Assembly (NCBI RefSeq): GCF_003390925.1
Contig: NZ_QUBS01000089.1
Location: 203,138-267,137 of the forward strand
Reading direction: 5' to 3'
DNA length: 64,000 nucleotides
Origin: Trinickia diaoshuihuensis
GTDB taxonomy: Bacteria; Pseudomonadota; Gammaproteobacteria; Burkholderiales; Burkholderiaceae
Made by a program: the position numbers and the translations under genes. The notes under the pieces were generated by a model that saw nothing but the letters and a program-made list of their open reading frames with translations, was not told the origin of the DNA and did no database searches. Of this stretch, positions 54,889 through 64,000 are shown piece after piece (within the stretch, counting starts at the first letter, position 1; every line of letters starts with the position of its first letter).

Positions 54889-56151
54889 TTACATCAGCTT
54901 GGCGCCGCCGCCGGCGACTTTCGTCGCATGGCCGCTCGACGCGCGCGCGTTGGCGCCGGGTTGCTTTTGCTGCGCGAGGCCGCCCGTGCCGCCCGCGTTT
55001 TGCTCGATGATGCGCGCGATCTCGGCATTCGCTTCGTCGCCGTACTTGTCGAACACGTTCGTTTGATAGACCGTGTTTTGCGCGTTGCTGAGCTGGCTGC
55101 CCGTGTCGTTCTTGATATCGACGTCGGCTTGCATCGACAGGCCGATGCGCAGCGGATGGGCACGCAGCTCGGCCGGATCGAGTGCGATCCGAACGGGCAG
55201 ACGTTGCACGACCTTGATCCAGTTACCCGTCGCGTTTTGCGCGGGCAGCAGCGAGAATGCGGAGCCGGTACCGGCCGAGAAGCCCACGACCTTGCCGTGA
55301 TAGACGACCGACGAGCCGTAGATGTCCGCGGTCAGCCGCACCTCTTGGCCGATGCGCATATGCGTAAGCTGCACTTCCTTGAAGTTGGCATCCACCCAGA
55401 CCGATTCGAGCGGCACGATCGCCATCAGCGGCGTGCCCGGCGAGACGCGTTGACCCACTTGCACCGAGCGCTTCGCGACGTAGCCCGTGACAGGGGCGGG
55501 CAGCACGTTGCGCGCGTTGCTCAGGTAGGCGTCGCGCACCTTCGCTGCGGCCGCGAGTACGTTCGGATGCGTCGCGATCGTCGTGTTGGAGGTCAGCGCG
55601 CGGTTCGAGGCCAGTTGTTGCTGCGCGGCGTCGAGCGCGGCTTGCGCGGCCTTGACCGTGTCGCGCGCATGCGAGATCTCTTCCTGCGAGACCGCACCCG
55701 TTTGGGCGACGGCGAGGCGACGGCGCAAATCGTCTTGCGCGCGCGAGAGGTCCGCCTCGCGTTGCGCGATTTGCGCTTGGAACTGATCGTTGTTCACGAA
55801 CAGGCCGCGCACTTGCCGCACCGTTTGCGCGAGGTTTGCCTCGGCCTGCTGCAATGCGACGCGCGCGTCCGCGCCGTCGAGCACGACGAGCGGCGCGCCG
55901 GCGCTGACCGTCTGCGTATCGTCGGCGTTCACGGCGATGACCGTGCCCGTCACTTGCGGCGTGATCTGCACGACGTTGCCGTTGACATAGGCGTCGTCCG
56001 TGTCCTCGTGAAAGCGCGCGACGAGGAAGTAATACAAGCCGTACGCGACGGCCGCGACGAGGATCACGCCGACGAGCAGCGTCATCAATCGCTTGCGTCG
56101 GTTGCTGTTCTGCGACTGCACGCTCGCGGCGGTTTGTTGAGTGTCGCTCAT
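54889..56151 (-). CDS. EmrA/HlyD family efflux membrane fusion protein
   Basis: A 420-residue periplasmic adaptor. One N-terminal membrane helix (about 20-45) precedes DTDDAYVNGNVVQITPQVTG, the first biotinyl-lipoyl-like half typical of EmrA; an alpha-helical hairpin with many Gln/Ala follows (about 95-190), then the second half (ARNVLPAPVTGYVAKRSV). It links the EmrB-like permease to the outer-membrane channel. ATG 56151 follows the OMP gene by 84 bases. Confidence 0.93.
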   Translation of the reverse strand: MSDTQQTAASVQSQNSNRRKRLMTLLVGVILVAAVAYGLYYFLVARFHEDTDDAYVNGNVVQITPQVTGTVIAVNADDTQTVSAGAPLVVLDGADARVALQQAEANLAQTVRQVRGLFVNNDQFQAQIAQREADLSRAQDDLRRRLAVAQTGAVSQEEISHARDTVKAAQAALDAAQQQLASNRALTSNTTIATHPNVLAAAAKVRDAYLSNARNVLPAPVTGYVAKRSVQVGQRVSPGTPLMAIVPLESVWVDANFKEVQLTHMRIGQEVRLTADIYGSSVVYHGKVVGFSAGTGSAFSLLPAQNATGNWIKVVQRLPVRIALDPAELRAHPLRIGLSMQADVDIKNDTGSQLSNAQNTVYQTNVFDKYGDEANAEIARIIEQNAGGTGGLAQQKQPGANARASSGHATKVAGGGAKLM

Positions 56152-56235
56152 GGAAATGCTCTCCGTTTCTCGAGTCTCGACTTTTCGAAGCTCTATCGTT
56201 GAATCTTGCTTAGGTTATGGATGTTTCGTTGCCGC

Positions 56236-57765
56236 TCAGCCTGCCGAGGGCGGCTGCGCCGCGGCGGTTTCGGATGCCGGTACGGCCACCCCGGCCGCCT
56301 GGGCATCGAAGCCGCCGCCCAGCGCGCGAATCAGCGCCAGTTGCAGGTCGCGCCGCTTCATCGTGAGGTTCGTCACGGTTTGCTCGGCGGCGAGCCGGTT
56401 GTTGTCCGCCGTGAGCACTTGCAACTGCGGCGACAGGCCGGCCTTATAGCGGATCACTGCCAAGCGGTAAGCTTGCGTCGACGCGTCGAGCGCGCGCTGG
56501 GCGTCGCTCATCTCCGTATCGATGGCGCGGATCGACGCCACTTGCGTGGCCACGTCGGACATCGCGTTGATCAGCGCTTGGTTGTAGTTCGCCACATCGA
56601 GTTCGAAGTCGGCGTAACGGCCCTTCAGTTGAGCGCGTAAGGCGCCCGCGTCGAAGATTGGCAGATGGATCGCGGGGCCCGCTTGCAGTTGGCGGCTCGC
56701 CGCCGTCAGGAAATGTCCCCAGCCGAACGCATCGAAACCGATCCCCGCCGCCAGATTGATGTCGGGGAAGAATTCGGCCTTCGCTTCCTTGACGTTCGCG
56801 AGCGCGGCTTGCACTTGCCAGCGCGCCGCGACGATATCGGGGCGGCGCGAGACGAGATCGGCCGGCAAATTGGAGGGCAGCGTCACCGTGCCGTTCGGCG
56901 CGAGCACCGGCTCGGCGATGGCCAGGCCGCGATCGGGGCCCTTGCCCAGCAAAGCGGCCAATTGGAAGCGTACCGCCTTGATCTGGCCGTCGAGATCGGA
57001 CAGCGTGGCTTGGCTCGTCGCGACGTTGCCGCGCGCGGTTTCCTTTTCGACGTTCGTATCGAGACCTGCCGCGACGCGGCCGTTCGTGATCGTGCCGACT
57101 TCCTGGCGGTTGCGGATCTCGCGCGCCGCGATGTCGCGCAGCGCGTAGAGCTGGGCAAGCTGGTTGTACGTGCGCGCGACCGACGAGGCGAGCGTGATGC
57201 GCGCCTCTTGCATATCGGCTTCGGCCGCCTTCTCTTGCGAGATCGATGCGTTCACGCGCGCGCGGTTCTTGCCCCACAGATCGAGGTCCCATGAGGCGCT
57301 CGCGAGCACATTGTGCTCGGTGAACCAGCCGCCGCCGAAGGGCGGGGGGTACAGCCCATTCGCCGAAAACCGCTCGCGGGTGACCGAGTAGCTGCCGTCG
57401 ACGGTGGGCAGCAGCGAGGAGCGCGCGCTCTCGATATAGGACTGCGCCTTGGCGATGCGCGCGCGCGCCTGCGCGATCGACGGATTGCCTTGCAGCGCTT
57501 CGTCGATGAGCGCGGGCAATTGCGGATCGCCGAACGAGCGGGCCCAATCGAGCGTCGGCCATGCGCCGCCCTCGTTGGGCAAGCTTTGGGCCGATTCGAG
57601 CGAGGTGGCCGAGGTGATCTGCTTATCGCTCTTGATCCCCGCGTAATTCGCGCACCCGGCCATTGCCAGAACAGCGACGGCCGCCGCGATCGCGGCGCGG
57701 CCGCCGCGCAGGCGTGCCGTGAAAGAAGGTGTCATCGCCCGGCTTTTCGAGGTGAATGTAATCAT
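56236..57765 (-). CDS. Efflux outer membrane lipoprotein (NodT/OprM-type)
   Basis: A 509-residue outer-membrane channel of the TolC/NodT class. The signal has a lipobox LAMAGC near residue 38, so it is a lipoprotein. Two OEP repeats follow (LIDEALQGNPSIAQARARIAKA near 100; DIVAARWQVQAALANVKEAK near 300). It would complete a tripartite pump with the two downstream genes. ATG 57765 is used; ATG 57735 (MTPSFTARL) is an alternative. Confidence 0.93.
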   Translation of the reverse strand: MITFTSKSRAMTPSFTARLRGGRAAIAAAVAVLAMAGCANYAGIKSDKQITSATSLESAQSLPNEGGAWPTLDWARSFGDPQLPALIDEALQGNPSIAQARARIAKAQSYIESARSSLLPTVDGSYSVTRERFSANGLYPPPFGGGWFTEHNVLASASWDLDLWGKNRARVNASISQEKAAEADMQEARITLASSVARTYNQLAQLYALRDIAAREIRNRQEVGTITNGRVAAGLDTNVEKETARGNVATSQATLSDLDGQIKAVRFQLAALLGKGPDRGLAIAEPVLAPNGTVTLPSNLPADLVSRRPDIVAARWQVQAALANVKEAKAEFFPDINLAAGIGFDAFGWGHFLTAASRQLQAGPAIHLPIFDAGALRAQLKGRYADFELDVANYNQALINAMSDVATQVASIRAIDTEMSDAQRALDASTQAYRLAVIRYKAGLSPQLQVLTADNNRLAAEQTVTNLTMKRRDLQLALIRALGGGFDAQAAGVAVPASETAAAQPPSAG

Positions 57766-57852
57766 GGACTTTGCAACTTATTTTTTACGATTGAAGGTCG
57801 AAACTCGTTGCCATGTCAGCTAACCGCGCCGACGTGTGCCTGGCCGGCGCCG

Positions 57853-58332
57853 TTAGTCGGCCGCGGATTCCGCGGTGTTGGCGAGGATCCGCCTCAGCAT
57901 GCTCTTCAAGAATCCCACTTCTTCCGGCGTGAACCCCGCCAGCGCTTTTTCGACGACGCCGCCGAAGATCGCCGGCATCCGCGCGGCCAGCGCCCGGCCT
58001 TCCTCGGTCACGGCAAGGTGAACCGCACGACGGTCCTCGGAACTGCGCACCCGCGACAGCAGATTACGCTTTTCCAGCCGATCGATCAGCCGAGTGACCG
58101 CGCTCGCGTCGATGCCGTAGTCGCGCGCCAATTCCGCCGCCAGCGAACAGCGCCCGCTCGCGATCATGAACAGCATGCTGGCTTGCGTGCTGGTGATGCC
58201 GAGTTCATCGAGCGTCTTCTGCGTCACGAGGTTCGACAGGCTCGATTTGGCGCGAGCAATCAGGTAGCCGACGCTTTCGTCCGGTTGGTAGTTGGACACC
58301 TCGGGCGGCAGCGGCGCGGGTGTTTTGCTCAT
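57853..58332 (-). CDS. MarR family transcriptional regulator
   Basis: A 159-residue MarR regulator with the helix-turn-helix segment LARDYGIDASAVTRLIDRLE near residue 75 and wing RVRSSEDRRAVHLAVTEEGR. It heads the efflux operon and likely represses it, releasing on binding a phenolic or drug-like ligand, as is common for emrR/marR-type genes. The operon promoter should lie in the 319-base gap to typA. Ligand unknown. Confidence 0.92.
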   Translation of the reverse strand: MSKTPAPLPPEVSNYQPDESVGYLIARAKSSLSNLVTQKTLDELGITSTQASMLFMIASGRCSLAAELARDYGIDASAVTRLIDRLEKRNLLSRVRSSEDRRAVHLAVTEEGRALAARMPAIFGGVVEKALAGFTPEEVGFLKSMLRRILANTAESAAD

Positions 58333-58651
58333 GGCGGGTTCCGTGCGATTGCAATAGTTGACTAGGCATGATTATAGGCGCACAACGGTTGACTCGACAA
58401 GCATCTAATGGGTGTTCCCCGCCCGATTTAAGCGAATCCTTAAACCGGGCCGCTATTATGAGGCTTTCCGCGCAACCTTGCTTGCGGGCGGGAAGGGCGG
58501 CACGCGGCATGCGGCGGTGACATCGTGGACCCACGCGGGGCGTTCGCTGTCACGGTCGCGTGGTAGAATGCCAAGTTACCCAGAAAGTGCGCGCACCCGT
58601 TTTGGCTTTCGTCGCATCCTGTTTCGCGCACGCAACCGCCCCCTTATTTCT
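58333..58651. promoter_or_regulatory. Divergent promoter region of the marR efflux operon and typA
   Basis: This 319-base region separates the divergent marR and typA genes. A palindrome-like AT-rich part (GTTGACT at 58356 and 58389) near 58350-58395 may be the MarR operator and promoter. Possible -10 for typA: TAGAAT at 58564. Confidence 0.4.
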
Positions 58652-60478
58652 ATGACTCGCGCTATTCGCAACATCGCCATCATTGCCCACGTCGACCATG
58701 GCAAGACCACGCTCGTCGACCAACTGCTTCGCCAGTCGGGCACGTTCCGAGAAAACCAGCAGATCGCGGAACGCGTGATGGATTCGAACGACATCGAAAA
58801 AGAGCGTGGCATCACCATCCTGGCGAAAAACTGCGCCGTCGAGTACGAAGGCACGCACATCAATATCGTCGATACCCCGGGTCACGCCGACTTCGGCGGC
58901 GAAGTGGAGCGCGTGCTGTCGATGGTCGATTCGGTGCTGCTGCTCGTCGATGCCGTCGAAGGCCCGATGCCGCAAACGCGTTTCGTGACGAAAAAAGCGC
59001 TCGCGCTCGGCCTCAAGCCGATCGTCGTCGTCAACAAAATCGACCGCCCGGGCGCCCGGATCGACTGGGTCATCAACCAGACGTTCGATTTGTTCGATAA
59101 GCTCGGCGCCACGGAAGAGCAGCTCGATTTCCCGATCGTCTATGCGTCGGGCCTGAACGGCTACGCTTCGCTCGACGCGAGCGCGCGTGAGGGCGATATG
59201 CGCCCGCTGTTCGAAGCCATTCTCGAGCACGTGCCCGTGCGCGACGCCGATCCGGACGGTCCGCTTCAGTTGCAGATCACGTCGCTCGATTATTCGACGT
59301 ACGTCGGCCGCATCGGGGTGGGGCGTATCGCGCGCGGCCGCATCAAGCCGGGTCAACCGGTTGCGCTGCGCTTCGGTCCCGAAGGCGCGGTGCTCAACCG
59401 CAAGATCAATCAAGTGCTGTCGTTCCACGGGCTGGAGCGCATCCAAGTGGAAGAGGCGCAGGCGGGCGATATCGTCCTCATCAACGGTATCGAGGATATC
59501 GGGATCGGGGCGACGATCTGCGCGCCCGAGGCGCCCGAAGCCTTGCCGATGATCACCGTCGACGAGCCCACGCTGACGATGAACTTCCTCGTGAACTCCT
59601 CGCCGCTCGCCGGTAAGGAAGGCAAGTTCGTCACGAGCCGCCAGATTCGCGACCGCCTGACGAAGGAGTTGAACCACAACGTGGCGTTGCGCGTGCGCGA
59701 CACGGGCGACGAGACGGTCTTCGAGGTGTCGGGCCGGGGCGAGCTGCATTTGACGATCTTGATCGAGAACATGCGCCGCGAGGGCTACGAGCTTGCCGTA
59801 TCGCGTCCGCGCGTCGTGCTGCACGAGATCGACGGCGTCAAGCACGAGCCGTACGAGCTGTTGACGGTCGACGTCGAGGACGGCCACCAAGGCGGCGTCA
59901 TGGAAGAGCTCGGCCGCCGCAAGGGCGAGTTGCTCGATATGGCCTCGGATGGCCGCGGCCGCACGCGTTTGGAATACAAGATCCCCGCGCGCGGGCTGAT
60001 CGGCTTCCAGGGCGAATTCATGACGCTCACGCGCGGTACGGGCCTCATGAGCCACGTGTTCGACGAATACGCGCCCGTCAAGGAAGGCACGCTCGGCGAG
60101 CGCCGCAACGGCGTGCTGATCTCGCAAGACGACGGCGCGGCCGTCGCCTATGCGCTGTGGAAGCTGCAAGATCGCGGCCGCATGTTCGTTAAGCCGGGCG
60201 ATGCGCTCTACGAGGGCATGATCATCGGCATTCACAGCCGCGACAACGATCTCGTCGTGAACCCGATCAAGGGCAAGCAACTGACGAACGTGCGCGCCTC
60301 CGGTACCGATGAAGCCGTGCGCCTCGTGCCGCCGATTCAGATGTCGCTCGAATACGCGGTCGAGTTCATCGACGACGACGAACTCGTCGAGGTCACGCCG
60401 CAATCGATCCGCCTGCGCAAGCGCCATCTGAAGGAACACGAGCGCCGTCGCGCGAGCCGCGAGGCGTCGGTCGACTAA
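58652..60478 (+). CDS. typA: Translational GTPase TypA/BipA
   Basis: A 608-residue ribosome-associated GTPase. G1 is AHVDHGKTT at residues 11-19, followed by [10 protein letters not shown] (switch I), DTPGHADF (G3) and NKIDRP (G4); EF-G-like domains and the unique C-terminal domain ([20 protein letters not shown]) follow. It acts in stress and cold adaptation and 50S assembly. ATG 58652 gives the family length; the frame from 58412 is longer but covers the promoter region. Confidence 0.96.
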   Translation: MTRAIRNIAIIAHVDHGKTTLVDQLLRQSGTFRENQQIAERVMDSNDIEKERGITILAKNCAVEYEGTHINIVDTPGHADFGGEVERVLSMVDSVLLLVDAVEGPMPQTRFVTKKALALGLKPIVVVNKIDRPGARIDWVINQTFDLFDKLGATEEQLDFPIVYASGLNGYASLDASAREGDMRPLFEAILEHVPVRDADPDGPLQLQITSLDYSTYVGRIGVGRIARGRIKPGQPVALRFGPEGAVLNRKINQVLSFHGLERIQVEEAQAGDIVLINGIEDIGIGATICAPEAPEALPMITVDEPTLTMNFLVNSSPLAGKEGKFVTSRQIRDRLTKELNHNVALRVRDTGDETVFEVSGRGELHLTILIENMRREGYELAVSRPRVVLHEIDGVKHEPYELLTVDVEDGHQGGVMEELGRRKGELLDMASDGRGRTRLEYKIPARGLIGFQGEFMTLTRGTGLMSHVFDEYAPVKEGTLGERRNGVLISQDDGAAVAYALWKLQDRGRMFVKPGDALYEGMIIGIHSRDNDLVVNPIKGKQLTNVRASGTDEAVRLVPPIQMSLEYAVEFIDDDELVEVTPQSIRLRKRHLKEHERRRASREASVD

Positions 60479-60514
60479 GCGCCCGATCGATCTCCCGTGC
60501 CCGAAGGGCAAGCG

Positions 60515-60542
60515 AAAAAGCCACCTCCCGAGGTGGCTTTTT
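60515..60542. terminator. Bidirectional terminator after typA
   Basis: AAAAAGCCACCT pairs with AGGTGGCTTTTT around CCCG, giving T-rich tails on both strands. Confidence 0.88.
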
Positions 60543-60724
60543 CCATACGGGACGGGCGCTTGCAGCCATCTAGACTATTCGTTCTGTGATATGCTGCGCG
60601 TGCTAGTTTTAGGTCCTTCCAAGCAAGACTTGATTCGCGCAATCCGCTAAACGGTCAGGCCGTGTCGCGGAAGGTTGAGTAACCCGCTATTTCTCGAGAA
60701 GCTCGAAGAAAGGTGAGCGTAAAC

Positions 60725-63586
60725 ATGATGAAGCAATTCCAGCTGAACTCGTATTTGTTCGGCGGCAATGCTCCGTACGTCGAAGAATTGTACGAGCAAT
60801 ACCTTGATAACCCGGCGTCGGTCCCCGATAACTGGCGCGAATATTTCGATGCGTTGCAAAACGTGCCTGCCTCGGATGGCAGCGCGGCGAGCGACGTGGC
60901 CCATGGCCCTATCGTCGAATCGTTCGCTCAGCGCGCGAAGGCTAATGCATTCATTCCGCGCGAAGCCGAAGCCGGCGGTAATCTCGCCACCGCGCGAAAG
61001 CAAGTCCACGTTCAATCCCTGATCAGCGCTTATCGATTCCTGGGCTCGCAATGGGCCAACCTGGATCCGCTCAAACGCCGCGAACGTCCCGCCATTCCCG
61101 AGCTCGAGCCCGCGTTCTACGACTTCACCGAAGCCGACATGGACCAGACGTTCAGCGCGAGCAACCTGTATTTCGGGTTCGAGCAAGCGTCGCTGCGCGA
61201 TATCGTCAAGGGTCTGCGCGACACGTACTGCGGCACGATCGGCGCCGAGTTCATGTACATCAGCGATCCGGAGCAAAAGCGCTGGTGGCAGGAAAAGCTC
61301 GAATCGATCCGTGCGACGCCGAGTTTTTCCCCCGACAAAAAGAAGCACATCCTCAATCGCCTGACGGCCGCCGAAGGCCTCGAGCGTTATCTGCATACGA
61401 AATACGTCGGCCAAAAGCGTTTCTCGCTCGAGGGCGGTGAAAGCTTTATCGCCTCGATGGACGAAGTCGTCCGTCACGCGGGCGCGAAGGGCGTGCAGGA
61501 GATCGTCATCGGCATGGCCCACCGCGGCCGCTTGAACGTGCTCGTCAACACGCTCGGCAAGATGCCGTCCGATCTCTTCGCCGAATTCGAAGGCAAGCAC
61601 GTCGACGACCTGCCGGCCGGCGACGTCAAGTACCACAAGGGCTTCTCGTCGGACGTGGCGACCGAAGGCGGTCCCGTCCACTTGTCGCTCGCCTTCAACC
61701 CGTCGCACCTCGAAATCGTCAACCCGGTGGTCGAAGGTTCGGCCAAGGCGCGGATGGACCGCCGCGGCGACGAGAACGGCCTGCAAGTGCTGCCCGTGCA
61801 AATCCACGGCGACGCGGCCTTCGCGGGTCAGGGCGTCGTCATGGAAACGCTGAACCTCGCGCAAACGCGCGGTTACGGCACGCACGGCACGCTGCACATC
61901 GTCATCAACAACCAGATCGGCTTCACGACGTCCGATCCGCGCGATGCACGCTCGACGCTGTACTGCTCGGACGTCGTCAAGATGATCGAAGCGCCCGTGC
62001 TGCACGTGAACGGCGACGATCCCGAAGCAGTCGTGCTCGCCACGCAAATCGCGATTGACTTCCGGATGCAGTTCCATAAGGACGTCGTCCTCGACATCGT
62101 CTGCTTCCGTAAGCTCGGCCACAACGAGCAAGACACGCCCGCGGTCACGCAGCCGCTGATGTACAAGAAGATCGCCCAGCATCCGGGCACGCGCGCGCTG
62201 TACGCCGAAAAGCTCGTGCAGCAAGGCGTGATCACGGCCGAAGACGCGGAAAGCTACATCAAGGCGTTCCGTCAGGCGATGGACGAAGGCCACCACACGA
62301 TCGATCCGGTGCTCTCGAACTACAAGAGCAAGTATGCCGTCGATTGGGTGCCGTTCCTGAACCGCAAGTGGACCGACGCGGCCGACACGGCCGTGCCGCT
62401 GGCCGAACTGAAGCGTTTGGCCGAGCGCATCACGACGATTCCGGCGAACTTCAAGCTGCACCCGCTCGTCGAGCGCGTCGTCAACGACCGCCGTGCGATG
62501 GGCCGTGGCGAGGCGCCGCTCGACTGGGGCATGGGCGAACATCTGGCCTACGCGTCGCTCGTCGCATCGGGCTACGCCGTGCGTCTGACGGGTCAAGACT
62601 CGGGTCGCGGCACGTTCACGCACCGTCACGCCGTGCTGCACGATCAAAACCGCGAGCGCTGGAACGATGGCACGTACATTCCGCTGCAAAACGTGGCGGA
62701 CGGCCAAGCGAAGTTCACGGTCATCGACTCCGTGCTGTCCGAAGAAGCGGTGCTCGGCTTCGAGTACGGCTACTCCACGGCCGAGCCGAACACGCTCGTC
62801 GCCTGGGAAGCGCAGTTCGGCGATTTCGCCAACGGCGCGCAAGTCGTGATCGACCAGTTCATCTCGTCCGGTGAAGTGAAGTGGGGCCGCGTCTCGGGCC
62901 TGACGATGCTGTTGCCGCACGGCTACGAAGGCCAAGGGCCGGAGCACTCGTCGGCGCGTATCGAGCGCTACCTGCAGCTCTGCGCCGAGCACAACATGCA
63001 AGTCGTGCAGCCGACCACGCCCGCGCAGATTTTCCATCTGCTGCGCCGCCAGATGATCCGCTTGTTCCGCAAGCCCCTGATCGTCGCGACGCCGAAGTCG
63101 CTGCTGCGCCACAAGGAAGCGGTGTCGGACCTGTCGGAACTCGCCAACGGCTCGTTCCAGCCGGTGCTCGGCGAGGTCGACGGCACGATCGATGCGAAGA
63201 AGGTCAAGCGGGTCGTCGCCTGTTCGGGCCGCGTGTACTACGATCTCGTCGCTCACCGCCGCGAGGCGAAGGCGAACGATGTCGCGATCATTCGTATCGA
63301 GCAGCTCTATCCGTTCGCGCACAAGCAGTTCGAAGCAGAGCTGAAGAAATACGACAACGCGACGGAAGTGGTGTGGGTGCAGGACGAGCCGCAAAACCAA
63401 GGCCCGTGGTTCTACATCGAGCACCATCTGAAGGAAGGCATGAAGGAAGGGCAGAAGCTGGCGTACAGCGGCCGTCCGGCTTCGGCCTCGCCCGCGGTCG
63501 GTTACTACGCGAAGCACTACGAACAGCAAAAGGCGCTGATCGAAGGCGCGTTCGGCCGGCTCAAGAGCGCGCAGATCGCTAAATAA
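60725..63586 (+). CDS. sucA: 2-oxoglutarate dehydrogenase E1 component
   Basis: A 953-residue thiamine-diphosphate-dependent E1 of the 2-oxoglutarate dehydrogenase complex (TCA cycle), decarboxylating 2-oxoglutarate and passing the succinyl group to E2 (sucB, next gene). The N-terminal segment is typical (NSYLFGGNAPYVEELYEQYL), with IGMAHRGRLNVLVNTLGK, HIVINNQIGFTTSDPRD (ThDP/Mg2+ region) and PHGYEGQGPEHSSARIERYL. ATG 60725 is chosen since AAAGG lies about 8-12 bases upstream; GTG 60713 and ATG 60728 are possible. Confidence 0.96.
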   Translation: MMKQFQLNSYLFGGNAPYVEELYEQYLDNPASVPDNWREYFDALQNVPASDGSAASDVAHGPIVESFAQRAKANAFIPREAEAGGNLATARKQVHVQSLISAYRFLGSQWANLDPLKRRERPAIPELEPAFYDFTEADMDQTFSASNLYFGFEQASLRDIVKGLRDTYCGTIGAEFMYISDPEQKRWWQEKLESIRATPSFSPDKKKHILNRLTAAEGLERYLHTKYVGQKRFSLEGGESFIASMDEVVRHAGAKGVQEIVIGMAHRGRLNVLVNTLGKMPSDLFAEFEGKHVDDLPAGDVKYHKGFSSDVATEGGPVHLSLAFNPSHLEIVNPVVEGSAKARMDRRGDENGLQVLPVQIHGDAAFAGQGVVMETLNLAQTRGYGTHGTLHIVINNQIGFTTSDPRDARSTLYCSDVVKMIEAPVLHVNGDDPEAVVLATQIAIDFRMQFHKDVVLDIVCFRKLGHNEQDTPAVTQPLMYKKIAQHPGTRALYAEKLVQQGVITAEDAESYIKAFRQAMDEGHHTIDPVLSNYKSKYAVDWVPFLNRKWTDAADTAVPLAELKRLAERITTIPANFKLHPLVERVVNDRRAMGRGEAPLDWGMGEHLAYASLVASGYAVRLTGQDSGRGTFTHRHAVLHDQNRERWNDGTYIPLQNVADGQAKFTVIDSVLSEEAVLGFEYGYSTAEPNTLVAWEAQFGDFANGAQVVIDQFISSGEVKWGRVSGLTMLLPHGYEGQGPEHSSARIERYLQLCAEHNMQVVQPTTPAQIFHLLRRQMIRLFRKPLIVATPKSLLRHKEAVSDLSELANGSFQPVLGEVDGTIDAKKVKRVVACSGRVYYDLVAHRREAKANDVAIIRIEQLYPFAHKQFEAELKKYDNATEVVWVQDEPQNQGPWFYIEHHLKEGMKEGQKLAYSGRPASASPAVGYYAKHYEQQKALIEGAFGRLKSAQIAK

Positions 63587-63603
63587 CTAGATTGAGGGTG
63601 AAC

Positions 63604-63629
63604 CGGGAAAGCGCCAGCGCGCTTTCCCG
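63604..63629. repeat. Perfect 11-bp hairpin between sucA and sucB
   Basis: CGGGAAAGCGC and GCGCTTTCCCG pair around CAGC, 17 bases after sucA. No T-tract follows, so it is more likely an mRNA-processing or stability element than a terminator. Confidence 0.6.
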
Positions 63630-63695
63630 TGTCGCATCGAAATGCGATACGCCGTTCGCCTCCCACACCAGATATAAGAGTTCAGGAAAGATCAA

Positions 63696-64000
63696 ATGGC
63701 TATTGTTGAGGTCAAGGTTCCGCAGTTTTCGGAGTCGGTTTCGGAAGGTACGATGCTTCAGTGGAAGAAGAAGCCGGGCGAGGCCGTGACGCGCGACGAG
63801 ATTCTCGTCGAGATCGAAACGGATAAGGTCGTGCTGGAAGTACCGGCGCCGGATTCGGGCGTGCTGGCGGAAGTGATCGTCGCCGACGGCGAAGTCGTCG
63901 CATCGGAGCAACTGCTTGCGAAGATCGATACGGAAGGCAAGGCCGGCGCCGCGGCCGCTCCGGCCGCTGCCGCTGCTCCCGCCGCCGCTGCCGCCGCTCC
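63696..64000 (+). CDS. sucB: Dihydrolipoyllysine-residue succinyltransferase E2 (partial)
   Basis: The window ends inside this gene; about 101 residues are seen. ATG 63696 with AGGAAAG upstream starts a lipoyl domain: MAIVEVKVPQFSESVSEGTM, with the lipoylated Lys in EIETDKVVLEVPAP near residue 43. After about residue 80 an Ala/Pro-rich linker begins (GKAGAAAAPAAAAAP), the usual flexible tether. It is E2 of the 2-oxoglutarate dehydrogenase complex, directly downstream of sucA. The catalytic domain lies outside the window. Confidence 0.93.
   Translation, partial: MAIVEVKVPQFSESVSEGTMLQWKKKPGEAVTRDEILVEIETDKVVLEVPAPDSGVLAEVIVADGEVVASEQLLAKIDTEGKAGAAAAPAAAAAPAAAAAA

Noticed and set aside
60647..63529. 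Very long minus-strand frame opposite sucA
   Set aside because: It is an antisense shadow caused by GC-rich codon use; it has no domain sense or ribosome site. The same holds for long frames opposite infB and typA.
1..64000. CRISPR arrays, prophage structural genes, rRNA operons
   Set aside because: No spaced direct repeats, phage structural motifs or rRNA sequence were seen on either strand.

Overview
The window is high-GC (mostly around 65% by eye) and looks like a chromosome of a Burkholderiaceae member (Burkholderia/Paraburkholderia/Trinickia type). The evidence is the ornibactin/malleobactin-style siderophore genes, the rluB, rimP-nusA-infB-rbfA-truB, typA and sucA-sucB housekeeping blocks, and many short Pro/Ala-rich proteins with good Shine-Dalgarno sites. 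Genus is inferred from gene content; no rRNA marker is present.

Region 1 (1-12.3 kb) is the 3' part of a hydroxamate siderophore locus: an NRPS end with a Ser-type adenylation domain and carrier protein, a C-A-T-C NRPS with a probable hydroxyornithine-type A domain and a terminal condensation domain, two related GNAT N-acyltransferases, ornithine N5-oxygenase (pvdA) and a TonB-dependent receptor. No hydroxyornithine formyltransferase lies beside pvdA. Region 2 (12.3-15.2 kb) holds small stress-type genes (BON protein, SDR, thioredoxin-like protein, two tiny Pro-rich proteins).

Region 3 (15.2-25.2 kb) is the most unusual gene neighbourhood. A pair of genes (S10-type serine carboxypeptidase lipoprotein plus a small secreted EF-hand-like protein) occurs twice in inverted orientation. 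Between the copies lie a DUF6496 basic protein, a cyclic-nucleotide-binding protein ending in a FliG C-terminal-like domain, a MotA-like and a MotB-like stator pair, and an orphan FliD-like cap protein. I infer an accessory motor cassette.

Region 4 (25.8-34.1 kb) has a LysR/MFS pair, a frameshifted PLDc_N/TPR-type gene, a second TonB receptor, a diguanylate cyclase and a GST. Region 5 (34.1-37.4 kb) has clearly lower GC and carries a translationally coupled cassette: AAA_28-type NTPase, membrane-anchored dCTP deaminase/dUTPase-fold protein without the usual catalytic residues, and ThyX. It abuts a tRNA-Leu(UAA) gene that I read as interrupted in the anticodon loop by a 282-nt group I intron, with the same insertion point as the cyanobacterial tRNA-Leu intron.

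Region 6 (37.5-46.5 kb) contains bamC, several small secreted or unknown proteins, a YdcF-type protein, an orphan IS5-type transposase fragment, scpB and rluB. Region 7 (46.5-64 kb) is core: a promoter plus leader terminator ahead of rimP-nusA-infB-rbfA-truB, a MarR-controlled tripartite EmrAB/OprM-type efflux operon on the minus strand, typA, and sucA followed by the start of sucB.
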